Source: DASRIA01 sp035650255
Lineage (GTDB): Bacteria > Actinomycetota > Thermoleophilia > Solirubrobacterales > JBBDJG01
Length of the DNA: 64,000 bases
NCBI GenBank assembly: GCA_035650255.1
Contig: DASRIA010000017.1
Coordinates: forward strand, 77,326-141,325
Direction of reading: 5' to 3'
The notes beneath the pieces are model-generated. The model was given only the letters and a program-made list of their open reading frames with translations, searched no databases and was not told where the DNA came from. Both the position numbers and the translations under genes were made by a program. Positions within the stretch are counted from its first letter, which is position 1; each line of letters starts with the position of its first letter. Of this stretch, positions 22,645-30,691 are shown one piece after another.

Positions 22645-24921
22645 CTACGGCGTCACGACCAGCGAATGCGCCCCCGCGGTCATGTTGAGGCTCAGCACGA
22701 TGCCCTCGGCGGTCTGCTGCACCGGCACCGGCAGCCCGTCCAGCGTCGCCGTCACGGCCGGGAAGTCGCCCTTCAGCGTGAGTGCGAACGCGCCCGGGCC
22801 CGTCGCCACGGTCAGCGCCGCGGTCAGCACCTCGTCCGGGTCGAGGCCCATCCGCGCGGTGTCGAACGTCGCCGCGCTCAGATTCGTGAACGTGGCCTCG
22901 AAGCGGTTCTGCGGGGTGATCGCGCTTCCCGGCAGCCGGTTGACGCCCTGCACGGTCGCCGGGAGCGGCGGTCCCGGGAAGACGGTCGTCACCGGCTGCG
23001 TGGTGCCGCGCGCGCGGCCGTGGCCGAGCGTGTACGCGTCGACCTGCCCCGACGCGGACTCGCACGACGCTCCGGGCGCGCAGGCGTCGCCCGGTGTTCG
23101 CACCGTCAGGCCGTCCACCCAGTAGGCGCCGTCGAACCGCAGCCCGTGCTGCGGCAGGTCCATCGACGGGTATCGCTTGTAGCGGACCTGGTCCGGGGAG
23201 AGGTCGCGCTCCGGGTGCTGGTCCAGGAAGTCCCGCGTGTGGGCCCACTCGTCGGCGAGGATCAGCGCGAAGTGGTCGGACGAGGGGAAGAAGTAGAAGA
23301 GGTGTGGGTTGCCGGCATCGCGGAACGCCTGCGCCTGCTGGAGCGGTCCCGCCGGCGGAACCAGCTCGTCGACTCCACCGTTGTTGATCTCGAACGGCAG
23401 GTTGAGCCCGTTCACGACGATGTTGTTCGTCTGCCCGGCGACGTCGTAGTCACTTGGCGGCTGCGGCGGCAGCGGTGGCTGCCACAGCTGGTACGCGGGC
23501 GGGCCCACGTAGGGGTTCGCGGCCGCGAAGCGGTCCGGCATCAGGAGCCCCATGCGGTACGTCATGTAGCCGCCCATCGAGTAACCGCCGATCGAGGTGC
23601 GGTCCTCGTCCACCGTGTAGTGGGCGCGCAGGTCGTCCCACGCCTCGAGCACGTCCTTGAAGCCGGAGTCGATGTACCACGTGTCCATGCCGCGCGCGAG
23701 CGGCGTGAACACGATGCTCGAGCGCTCGTCGCCGAGCTGGTTGAAGAGGTTCGGTGACACGGCCTGGTACTCGTTGTGGTTCACGTCCAGGGAGTGGCCG
23801 TTGAGCAACAGCGCCGCGGGCGTAGCCGGCGTGTAGTCGTCGGGCAGGTAAAGGCCATACGGCTGGTGGCGGGAGAGGAACTGCGGGTCGGGGCTGCCGC
23901 CGGGCGCCGGGCCCGACGCGGGCTTCAGGTTGATCCCCTCGCCGAAGCTCTGGGTGGAGCGGAAGATCCGGTTGTAGAAGCGGCCCGGTGCCGGGGCATA
24001 CGACTCCGTGGCGGTGCCCTCCAGCTGGGACAGCCGCACCTGCCGGCCGAGGCCGGTGACGCTGCGGTCGGCGAGCAGCCGCGACTGCTTCTCCTCGCCC
24101 CAGTGGCTGCCCACCACGCGAGTCCATTCCTCCTGAGGGTCGAACGCCACATCGAATGCGGCCGTGCCACCGCCGCCCAGCAGGCCGCCGCCCGGCTGTG
24201 TCGCGGTCGCCGACCCCGACGGCACCTGCAGGTAGCCGCCGCTCGGCGGATCGGCGAGGCCGCTGATCGCGTACAGCGTCACGGTGCGACCGCGCACGTA
24301 GGGGATGTGGCGCCACGGCACGGTCACCTCGATCGCGTTCTCGGCCAGGTTCACGATCTGCTTGCGAAGGCGCTCCCGGCGCCCGCGCCGGTCGGTGATC
24401 CAGCCGCCGGTGCCCCAGAACGTGATGAACGTGTCCGCCTCGGAAGAGTCGATCCCCGCGCCGTCGGGCCAGCCCGAGCCCTCGCGCGCAAGCCCGGTGT
24501 CGATGCCGAGCGTGACCGCGGCGGCGTCGGGCTCCTTCATGGTCTGCAGGAACGCGGCGATGTGGAGGCCCCTCCCGCTCGCGGAGATCCGCAGCTGGCG
24601 CAGGTCCGCGGCGTTGTAGCCGTAGCGCGCCGAGTTGGTCGGATACCGGTAGTCCCCGCGCGTGGGGGCGAGCGCCCCGCGGAACACGGGCATGTCGGAG
24701 ATGCCGTTGAGGTCCGCGCCATAGTCGTCGTAGAGCCAGTCGTCGTAGATCAGCTCGCCCTTCGAGACACGCGACTCGCCGGAGAGCATCGTCGCGTCGC
24801 CGCGCCAGTCCGAGAGCTGGCCGTCCGCAGGATGCGGGCCGGCGGCTGAGGCCGCGGGAAAGACTGCGGCGAGCATCGCGAACGCGATCGCCGTGCGAAG
24901 CGCCGCCTGCCCGAAGCTCAT
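22645..24921 (-). CDS. Secreted alpha/beta hydrolase with N-terminal glucodextranase-C-like module
   Basis: ATG 24921 behind GGAGGACGGAAG gives 758 residues. A signal peptide (AALRTAIAFAMLAAVFPAASAAG) leads to a beta-rich domain beginning PADGQLSDWRGDATMLSGESRVSKGELIYDDWLYDDYGAD, similar to surface-binding modules attached to glucodextranases. The central alpha/beta hydrolase (about 385-620) has a GHS-containing strand (LLLNGHSLDVNHNEY), the nucleophile elbow IGGYSMGGYMTYRMG and a late His in FPSSDHFALILADEWAHTRDF. The C-terminal 130 residues form a beta domain. It is probably an exported esterase or peptidase of unknown substrate. It is divergent from the MFS gene. Confidence 0.85.
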   Translation of the reverse strand: MSFGQAALRTAIAFAMLAAVFPAASAAGPHPADGQLSDWRGDATMLSGESRVSKGELIYDDWLYDDYGADLNGISDMPVFRGALAPTRGDYRYPTNSARYGYNAADLRQLRISASGRGLHIAAFLQTMKEPDAAAVTLGIDTGLAREGSGWPDGAGIDSSEADTFITFWGTGGWITDRRGRRERLRKQIVNLAENAIEVTVPWRHIPYVRGRTVTLYAISGLADPPSGGYLQVPSGSATATQPGGGLLGGGGTAAFDVAFDPQEEWTRVVGSHWGEEKQSRLLADRSVTGLGRQVRLSQLEGTATESYAPAPGRFYNRIFRSTQSFGEGINLKPASGPAPGGSPDPQFLSRHQPYGLYLPDDYTPATPAALLLNGHSLDVNHNEYQAVSPNLFNQLGDERSSIVFTPLARGMDTWYIDSGFKDVLEAWDDLRAHYTVDEDRTSIGGYSMGGYMTYRMGLLMPDRFAAANPYVGPPAYQLWQPPLPPQPPSDYDVAGQTNNIVVNGLNLPFEINNGGVDELVPPAGPLQQAQAFRDAGNPHLFYFFPSSDHFALILADEWAHTRDFLDQHPERDLSPDQVRYKRYPSMDLPQHGLRFDGAYWVDGLTVRTPGDACAPGASCESASGQVDAYTLGHGRARGTTQPVTTVFPGPPLPATVQGVNRLPGSAITPQNRFEATFTNLSAATFDTARMGLDPDEVLTAALTVATGPGAFALTLKGDFPAVTATLDGLPVPVQQTAEGIVLSLNMTAGAHSLVVTP

Positions 24922-24962
24922 CTTCCGTCCTCCCCCTCGATCGTCGTCAGACGCGTGTCCGC

Positions 24963-24968
24963 TACGGT
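24963..24968 (+). promoter_or_regulatory. -10 box of leaderless MFS gene
   Basis: TACGGT ends six bases before ATG 24975, so transcription is expected to begin at the ATG itself; no ribosome site is present. Confidence 0.5.
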
Positions 24969-24974
24969 GGCCCG

Positions 24975-26648
24975 ATGGCCGCCGAGCCGAACGCCGCGGA
25001 TTCTCGCACCCGCAGGTGGCCCGCGCCAACCCCCAGGCAGAAACGCCTCACGCTGATCGCCTGCATCACGGGATCGGCGGTCGTCTTCATCGACGGCACA
25101 GTAGTGAATGTCGCGCTCCCGGCGATCCGGGAGGACATGGACGCCGGTCTCGCCTCGCAGCAGTGGGTCGTCGAGGGATACCTGCTGACGCTGGCCTCGC
25201 TGATCCTGATCGGCGGATCGCTCAGCGACCTGTTCGGCCGCCGCCGCGTGTTCGCGCTCGGAACCGCCCTGTTCGGCGTGACGTCGCTGATGTGCGCAGT
25301 CGCTCCCACGGACGAGCTGCTGGTCGCGGCCCGGATCCTGCAGGGCGCCGCCGGTGCGCTCCTGGTGCCGAGCACCCTCGCCACGATCATGGCCGTCTTC
25401 CCGGAGGATGAGCGGGGCCGCGCGATCGGCACGTGGACCGCGTGGAGCGGCATCTCCACCGTGGTCGGCCCGCTCGCCGGCGGCATCCTCGTCGACGCCG
25501 CGTCGTGGCGATGGGTCTTCGCCATCGGCCTGATCCCGATCGCGGTCACCCTCTACCTGGTGCTGCGCGAGCTGCCCGCGTGCATCGACGCGCGCGCCGA
25601 AGCGCATCCCCACGTCGACTGGAGCGGCGCCGCTCTGTGCGTGCTCGGCCTGGCCGGGCCGGTCTTCGCCCTGATCGAGCAACCCTCGCGCGGATGGGAC
25701 GACCCGCTCGTGATCGGATCACTGGTCGGAGGTCTGGCATTGCTGGCCGCGTTTTTGTGGCACGAGCACCGCACGCCGCATCCGATGATGCCCCTCGAGC
25801 TGTTTCGCCGGCACAACTTCGCCGTCGGCAACGTCGCGACGCTGCTGATCTACGGGGGGCTTGGAGCGGCGATGTTCTTCATCGTCCTGTTCCTGCAGGA
25901 GACCGCCGGCTACAGCGCCCTGGAAGCAGGTCTCGGGTTGCTCCCCAGCACGCTGATCTTGTTCTTCCTGTCCGGCCGGGTGGGCGCGCTCGCCGACCGG
26001 TTCGGGCCGCGCCTCTTCATGACTGCGGGGCCCATCGTGTCAGGAGTCGGGCTCGGGCTGCTGATGTTCGCCGACGCCACCGCCGACTACGTGACCGAGA
26101 TCCTGCCCGGGGTCACGCTGTTCGGGCTTGGCCTGGCGCTGATGGTGGCGCCGCTGACGGCCACGGTGCTCGGTGACGCAGACCAACGGCACGCGGGCAT
26201 CGCGTCCGGAGTGAACAACGCCGTCGCACGCGTGGCGGGGCTGCTTGCGATAGCGGTGGTTGGAGCCGGGGTGTCCGCGCAGTTCGTGTCGGAAGTGGAG
26301 GATCGGCTCACGGACCGTCCGCTGCCCGCGGCCGCTGCCGAGGCCGTCGAAGACGCAAAGGCCCGTCCGCTCACGACCAGCTCCGCGGACGACGCTCCCC
26401 CGGCCAACCGCCCCGAGCTGCGAGGAGCATTCGAGGATGCGTCGGTCAGCGCGTTCCACGTCAGCATGGGACTGTCCGCGGCGCTGATGGTCGCCGGCGG
26501 GCTGGTCTCGGCGGCGGGCATTCGCAACCCGCGCCGGAAGGTGGCTGCCGCGGAGTGCCCGGGCGGCGCCATCTGCGGCGCGAGCGAAGACGTGGGCCAC
26601 GCGGACCTCGATGCGGCACCGGAGCCGGAGCCCGTCGCGGTCCGGTAA
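24975..26648 (+). CDS. MFS drug exporter, DHA2/EmrB-QacA type
   Basis: The 557-residue, 14-helix transporter carries the DHA2 hallmarks: FIDGTVVNVALPAIREDM in helix 1, GSLSDLFGRRRVFALG (motif A, GxLaDrxGrkxxl) and RILQGAAGALLVPSTLATIMAVFP (motif C region), then GPLAGGILVDAASWRWVFAIGLIPIA. It expels lipophilic compounds by proton exchange, but the substrate here is unknown. A cytoplasmic loop of about 60 residues precedes the last helix, and the C-terminus is Ala/Glu-rich. No adjacent TetR regulator is seen. Confidence 0.93.
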   Translation: MAAEPNAADSRTRRWPAPTPRQKRLTLIACITGSAVVFIDGTVVNVALPAIREDMDAGLASQQWVVEGYLLTLASLILIGGSLSDLFGRRRVFALGTALFGVTSLMCAVAPTDELLVAARILQGAAGALLVPSTLATIMAVFPEDERGRAIGTWTAWSGISTVVGPLAGGILVDAASWRWVFAIGLIPIAVTLYLVLRELPACIDARAEAHPHVDWSGAALCVLGLAGPVFALIEQPSRGWDDPLVIGSLVGGLALLAAFLWHEHRTPHPMMPLELFRRHNFAVGNVATLLIYGGLGAAMFFIVLFLQETAGYSALEAGLGLLPSTLILFFLSGRVGALADRFGPRLFMTAGPIVSGVGLGLLMFADATADYVTEILPGVTLFGLGLALMVAPLTATVLGDADQRHAGIASGVNNAVARVAGLLAIAVVGAGVSAQFVSEVEDRLTDRPLPAAAAEAVEDAKARPLTTSSADDAPPANRPELRGAFEDASVSAFHVSMGLSAALMVAGGLVSAAGIRNPRRKVAAAECPGGAICGASEDVGHADLDAAPEPEPVAVR

Positions 26649-26662
26649 GCGCCCGTCCGCAT

Positions 26663-27418
26663 CTAGTCCACCAGCGCGCCGCAGCTCACGTTCACGGTGG
26701 CCGCGGTCATCGTGCGGGCGCGGTCGGAGGCGGCGAGTGCGGCGGCGTTGCCCACGTCCTCGAGGGTCGCCGCGCGGCCCAGCAGCGTGCTCTGCTCCAT
26801 CGCCTCCACGATCGCATCGCGGCCCTCGAACTCCTGCGGGAGCGACTCCGGCACGCCGCCGGTGCGCAGCGTCACGGTGCGCACCCCATGGCGCCCGAGC
26901 TCGGCGCCGAGCTGCCGGCGCATGGACTCCTGGGCCTCGAAGGCGACCTGGGTGCCGCCCAGGTGGTAGTCGCGCATCGGATCGCCGGAGCCGCCGAACA
27001 CGAGGATCACACCCGAGCCCTGCGGGATCATGTGACGTGCGGCCGCCCGGGTGGTCAGGAACATCGTGCGCACGGCGGTCTCGACCGGCGCCAGATAGTC
27101 GCCGGCCGCCATCTCCGCCATCGGGACCCCGTGGGTGTGGGGGTGGGTGATCAGGTTGAAGGAGATGTCCAGGCCGCCGGCCTGTGCAGCCACCGCGTCG
27201 GCGTGCTCGTCCACCGCCCGCTCGTCGAGCGCGTCGACCTGCGCGGTCTCGGCCGCTCCTCCCGCGGCGCGGATGTCGCCCGCCACGGCGTCCAGGGTGG
27301 CGGGGGTTCGACCCGCGAGAAAGACTCTCGCTCCCTCGCGCGCAAAGGCGCGGGCGACGGCACCGCCGATCGAGCCGCCGCCTCCGTAGATCACGGCGCT
27401 CTTGTCCTCGAGCAACAT
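26663..27418 (-). CDS. SDR-family oxidoreductase lacking the YxxxK pair
   Basis: From ATG 27418, fixed by a strong GGAGGT site, the 251-residue protein has an SDR Rossmann start (SAVIYGGGGSIGGAVARAFAREGARVFLAGRT) and the usual C-terminal ending (LLGRAATLEDVGNAAALAASDRARTMTAATVNVSCGALVD). The catalytic Tyr-x3-Lys is not found at the expected place: TQVAFEAQESMRRQLGAELG aligns there with Thr and Phe, although DYHLGGTQ lies just before. The NAD(P) fold is intact, so it may bind cofactor but act differently. It follows the deazaflavin gene by 53 bases, so an operon is likely. Confidence 0.88.
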   Translation of the reverse strand: MLLEDKSAVIYGGGGSIGGAVARAFAREGARVFLAGRTPATLDAVAGDIRAAGGAAETAQVDALDERAVDEHADAVAAQAGGLDISFNLITHPHTHGVPMAEMAAGDYLAPVETAVRTMFLTTRAAARHMIPQGSGVILVFGGSGDPMRDYHLGGTQVAFEAQESMRRQLGAELGRHGVRTVTLRTGGVPESLPQEFEGRDAIVEAMEQSTLLGRAATLEDVGNAAALAASDRARTMTAATVNVSCGALVD

Positions 27419-27471
27419 CTCGTACCTCCTGCTTGCGGGTTCAGGTAACAGACCGTGCTCGGCCCCGGCAC

Positions 27472-27828
27472 TCATCGCTCGTCGAAGTCCACGGCCACCG
27501 GGAGCGCGTTCGCACGCCAGTCGTCGAGGCTCCCGCCGTAGCGCGGCGAGTACTTCTCGAACAGCAGCCGTCGCGCCAGCGCGTCCTCCTCGGGGTCGTC
27601 CACGATGCGGGCCTCACCGGGCAGCTGCTGGTCGGCTATCCGCACCGTCACGGCGGGGTCCGCCCTCAGGTTCTTGACCCAGTCGGCCCGCTCCCGGCCG
27701 CCCGCCAGCATGTAGAGGCTGCCGTGCAGCCCGAACCAGATCTCGATCTCGCGCGGCCGGCCGGTGACCCGTCCGGTGGTGGTCAGGTAGCAGTAGTCCT
27801 CGCCGGCGAGCGCCGGGTCGAATCCCAT
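27472..27828 (-). CDS. F420/deazaflavin-dependent nitroreductase-like protein
   Basis: ATG 27828 gives 118 residues: MGFDPALAGEDYCYLTTTGRVTGRPREIEIWFGLHGSLYMLAGGRERADWVKNLRADPAVTVRI. The TTTGRxTGxPREIEIWF block is the hallmark of the DDN split-barrel family, which uses reduced F420 to reduce quinones or nitro compounds. A TACGCT box seven bases upstream suggests a leaderless transcript. The SDR gene downstream could act on the same substrate. The specific substrate is unknown. Confidence 0.88.
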   Translation of the reverse strand: MGFDPALAGEDYCYLTTTGRVTGRPREIEIWFGLHGSLYMLAGGRERADWVKNLRADPAVTVRIADQQLPGEARIVDDPEEDALARRLLFEKYSPRYGGSLDDWRANALPVAVDFDER

Positions 27829-27835
27829 GTCCGCG

Positions 27836-27841
27836 AGCGTA
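27836..27841 (-). promoter_or_regulatory. -10 box of leaderless deazaflavin/SDR operon
   Basis: On the minus strand TACGCT lies seven bases upstream of ATG 27828 with no ribosome site. Confidence 0.4.
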
Positions 27842-27888
27842 CAAGCGATCCGTTTTGCCTTTCCGCAGGTGCGGGTAGGCGAACGAGC

Positions 27889-28179
27889 ATGGACCCGTAC
27901 GGGGAGGCGACCAGAGAGACCGAGCTCGACTTCGGGCAGCGCGAGGTGGTGCTGCGGGCCGATCTCGACCGGCAGGGCGCCGGGGACTGCATCTGGACGT
28001 CCGTGCGCTTCTTGATGCACGGACCGCGATCGCCGCGACCGGGTGAGGTGGTCGTCCTCGTGGACGTGGAGGACGGCACGTGCCTCGGGCGCGTGGTGTC
28101 CGTTGCCGGCTGGGAGGTCTGCGTGCGTCCCGACTGGCGCACGTGGAGCGGCGCGGGCAGCCGGCCCGCGGGCGCCTAG
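27889..28179 (+). CDS. Hypothetical protein, 96 aa
   Basis: A compact soluble protein from ATG 27889: MDPYGEATRETELDFGQREV, followed by DCIWTSVRFLMHGPRSPRPGEVVVLVDVEDGTCLGRVVSVAGWEVCVRPDWRTW. The second half looks like a small beta-barrel (VVVLVDVEDGTCLGRVVSV). TAGGCG upstream of the ATG and no ribosome site suggest a leaderless transcript. No family was recognised. Its final four bases overlap the convergent PHP-hydrolase gene (CTAG). Confidence 0.65.
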   Translation: MDPYGEATRETELDFGQREVVLRADLDRQGAGDCIWTSVRFLMHGPRSPRPGEVVVLVDVEDGTCLGRVVSVAGWEVCVRPDWRTWSGAGSRPAGA

Positions 28180-30551
28180 GGGACGAAGACTCCCGGCCGC
28201 AGGAACGCAGCGCCGGCGGGGTCCCGCACCTCGGCTGCGACGAGCTCCCAGACGGCACGTGCGCCCTCGCGCGCAGCGCCCGGCGCGAGCGCGTCGACCG
28301 ACGTGCCGACCGCGCAGTCGCCGCCCTCCGGTCCCGCGGTCGCGGCGCAGGCGAGCGGGACGTCGAGCGGCAGGTCCGCGACCGTCGCGGAGTCGGCGCC
28401 GGTGCCGTTCCAGCGGTCCGTCACGCGGAGGGTGAAGCGCGCGGTGAGCGCGCCCGTGAAGTCAGTCAGCGCCGCCTCGTGCCGGACGTCCGTGACGCCC
28501 GCGGTGATGCCGACGTCTGCCTCGTCGGCCGCGGTCTGCGCGCTGCCCGGGCGCACTGCGAGCCGGGCGAACGCGGTCGAGCGGACCGCGACGCCGTTCG
28601 CATCGGGGGTCCCGACCGTCAGGGCGGCCGACTCGCGCGCCGGCGGCGCGCACGAGCCGAAGGCGAGCGGAGGCCCGTGCACGTGGCCGGGCGTCGTGCA
28701 CGCGCGATGTGCCGGGACCAGCGAAAGCTGCAGCTGCGGGGCGCCCTTGGGCCGCGCGTACCCCTGCGACTCGACCCAGATCGGGCTCGAGACCGCCTCG
28801 ATCGCCGACTCGCGCTGGACCTGCAGCCGGTAGCGGCCGGGGCCGGCGCTCGGGAACGGGAACGCGAAGTCGTCGGCGGTGACCGGCGCGGCGAGCAGCG
28901 GCAGCCCGTCCTTCAGCACGAACAGGGTGTACGCGCCCGGCCGCGTGGCGCCCGGGCCCGCCCCGATCACGCGCGCGGTGAACTCGACGCCCGCGCCGCG
29001 GATGACGTCCCCCATGATCGCCGGCGGCTCGCCGGAGCCCGGCACCTCGGCCTCGAACCGCAGGTCGGGCCCGTCGGTCCCGAACGGCTTCACGTACGTG
29101 TGACGCGCCTGCACTCCGCGCTGGATCGCGTCCTCGGACAGCTCGTCCGCGTACACCATCGTGGTCGCCTGCCCGATCGGCGCCTGCGTGACCGGGTCCG
29201 GGGTGCGCCCGGCGTTGTGGGAGTCGCTCGAGCCGACCGCCCCGATCAGGTTGCGGTTCTGGCCGCCGTCGTCGATCGCTTCCTCCCAGAACTGGATCGC
29301 GAGCGGCGTGAACGGGTTTGGCCCCGGCTGCGGGTCCTCCTTCAGGCCGGCCGGGCCGGTCGCGATCTCGATCGCATCCACCCGCCCGTAGTCGCTGTCG
29401 GCGGCCGCGTAGTCCCATGGGCATCCGCGGCACAGGAAGTCGAAGCCCGGCACCTCCGAGGGGAAGATGCGCGGATGGTTGATCTGGGTGAAGCCGCCGC
29501 CGCCCCGGATGCCCTCCCACAGCGCGCTCGCCGGGCGGGCCGCGCGGCGCAACGTGAGCGCGCCTGACGTGTCGCGCTCGTACACCGGGCCCGTGCGGTG
29601 GTCGACGTAGCGCAGGCTGTGGTGGTTGTTCGCGTGTCCGAGGTAGGTGATGATCTCGCTCGAGCGGACGATCAGCTTGCCCGGATGGTCCGCCTGGTGG
29701 CGCCCGATCTCACCCCACGCCGTGTCGGTCACGTAGTCGGACAGAGTCACGAAGTCCAGGCCCGCGCCATCCTGCGCGCGCGACCTGAAGGCGTAGTCGA
29801 ACGTCTCGGTCATGGTCGCGTCGCCGAGCGACGAGTGCTCCGCGTGCACGTGGAAGTCGCCCGCGTACCAACCCGGGTCGGCGCGGGCGGGGGTCGTGTC
29901 ATAGGGCGCGGGCGCATACGGGTCGCTCTCCCACAGCGGGTCGTCGCTGAGGTCGATCTCGACGCGCCAGGCGACGCGACCGTCCATGTCGCCCTCGGCC
30001 TGGGAGGCAACCGCGGCGACACCCAGCTCGACCGCCCACTCCCCGGCGGGGATCGGCCCCGGCCGGAAGCCCCGCGTCGTGTGCCCGCGGCGGTGCAGGC
30101 GCGGATTCGCCAGATAGTCGGCCTCGCTCGAGAACCCGTTGCGCGAGACGGTCACGTCGGGATGGCTGGAGCCACCCCAGCCGCGGAACTCGGGCTCGCT
30201 CCATTGCGCAGTGGGCGCCGCGCGCGACTGCCACAGGCCGAGGTCGAGCACGTGCTTGATGCGGGCGTTGGTGGGCGCCTCGGGCTGGTCGTGGCAGTAG
30301 CGCACGCGTACGGCCGTGGTCCCCGCCGGAACCTCGAACGGCAGCATCACGTAGGAGCGCTCGAGCGACGTGTCGAACTCGCCCGTGATCACGCGGTGCG
30401 GCTGGAGCGTGGCGTCGGCTGCGCCCGCGCAGGAGGCCGGCGCGGCTGCCGCGACCGGATGATGGGCGGCCGCGCTCCCGGGGGCGCATGCGGCCGCCAG
30501 CAGGCAGGCGGCCAGCGCGGCGCACGCGCGTGCAGCCCGGCGGCTCAGCAC
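28176..30551 (-). CDS. Secreted CehA/McbA-type PHP metallohydrolase with shared C-terminal domain
   Basis: The GTG at 30551 is preceded by GGGAGG six bases away and gives 791 residues; in-frame ATG 30566 is a weaker alternative. A signal peptide (ACAALAACLLAAACAPGSAAA) leads to a beta domain (about 45-215). The PHP-like metal site follows: YAGDFHVHAEHSSLGDATM near residue 230, LDFVTLSDYVTD, RSSEIITYLGHANNHHSLRYVD, and GAVGSSDSHNAGRTP near 450. CehA/McbA enzymes cleave carbamate or phosphonate-type esters; the substrate here is unknown. The last 195 residues (HVHGPPL, LTVGTPDANG, PGVFVP) are the C-terminal domain also found on the three PQQ-dehydrogenase proteins. Confidence 0.88.
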   Translation of the reverse strand: MLSRRAARACAALAACLLAAACAPGSAAAHHPVAAAAPASCAGAADATLQPHRVITGEFDTSLERSYVMLPFEVPAGTTAVRVRYCHDQPEAPTNARIKHVLDLGLWQSRAAPTAQWSEPEFRGWGGSSHPDVTVSRNGFSSEADYLANPRLHRRGHTTRGFRPGPIPAGEWAVELGVAAVASQAEGDMDGRVAWRVEIDLSDDPLWESDPYAPAPYDTTPARADPGWYAGDFHVHAEHSSLGDATMTETFDYAFRSRAQDGAGLDFVTLSDYVTDTAWGEIGRHQADHPGKLIVRSSEIITYLGHANNHHSLRYVDHRTGPVYERDTSGALTLRRAARPASALWEGIRGGGGFTQINHPRIFPSEVPGFDFLCRGCPWDYAAADSDYGRVDAIEIATGPAGLKEDPQPGPNPFTPLAIQFWEEAIDDGGQNRNLIGAVGSSDSHNAGRTPDPVTQAPIGQATTMVYADELSEDAIQRGVQARHTYVKPFGTDGPDLRFEAEVPGSGEPPAIMGDVIRGAGVEFTARVIGAGPGATRPGAYTLFVLKDGLPLLAAPVTADDFAFPFPSAGPGRYRLQVQRESAIEAVSSPIWVESQGYARPKGAPQLQLSLVPAHRACTTPGHVHGPPLAFGSCAPPARESAALTVGTPDANGVAVRSTAFARLAVRPGSAQTAADEADVGITAGVTDVRHEAALTDFTGALTARFTLRVTDRWNGTGADSATVADLPLDVPLACAATAGPEGGDCAVGTSVDALAPGAAREGARAVWELVAAEVRDPAGAAFLRPGVFVP

Positions 30552-30653
30552 TCGATCCCTCCCCATCGCCACTTGGAGCGGGAGTCTAGTGGGGCCTCAC
30601 CGGCCGGTCGGGAAACTGAACGGCGGGTCTGGCGCGCTCTGCGCCGGACGGGT

Positions 30654-30659
30654 TACACT
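30654..30659 (+). promoter_or_regulatory. -10 box of penicillin-acylase-family gene
   Basis: TACACT in GGTTACACTCGG lies 33 bases before the ATG; with the GGAGG ribosome site it gives a short conventional leader. Confidence 0.45.
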
Positions 30660-30691
30660 CGGCCTTCCAGGGGTCCCAAGCAGGAGGGGTG

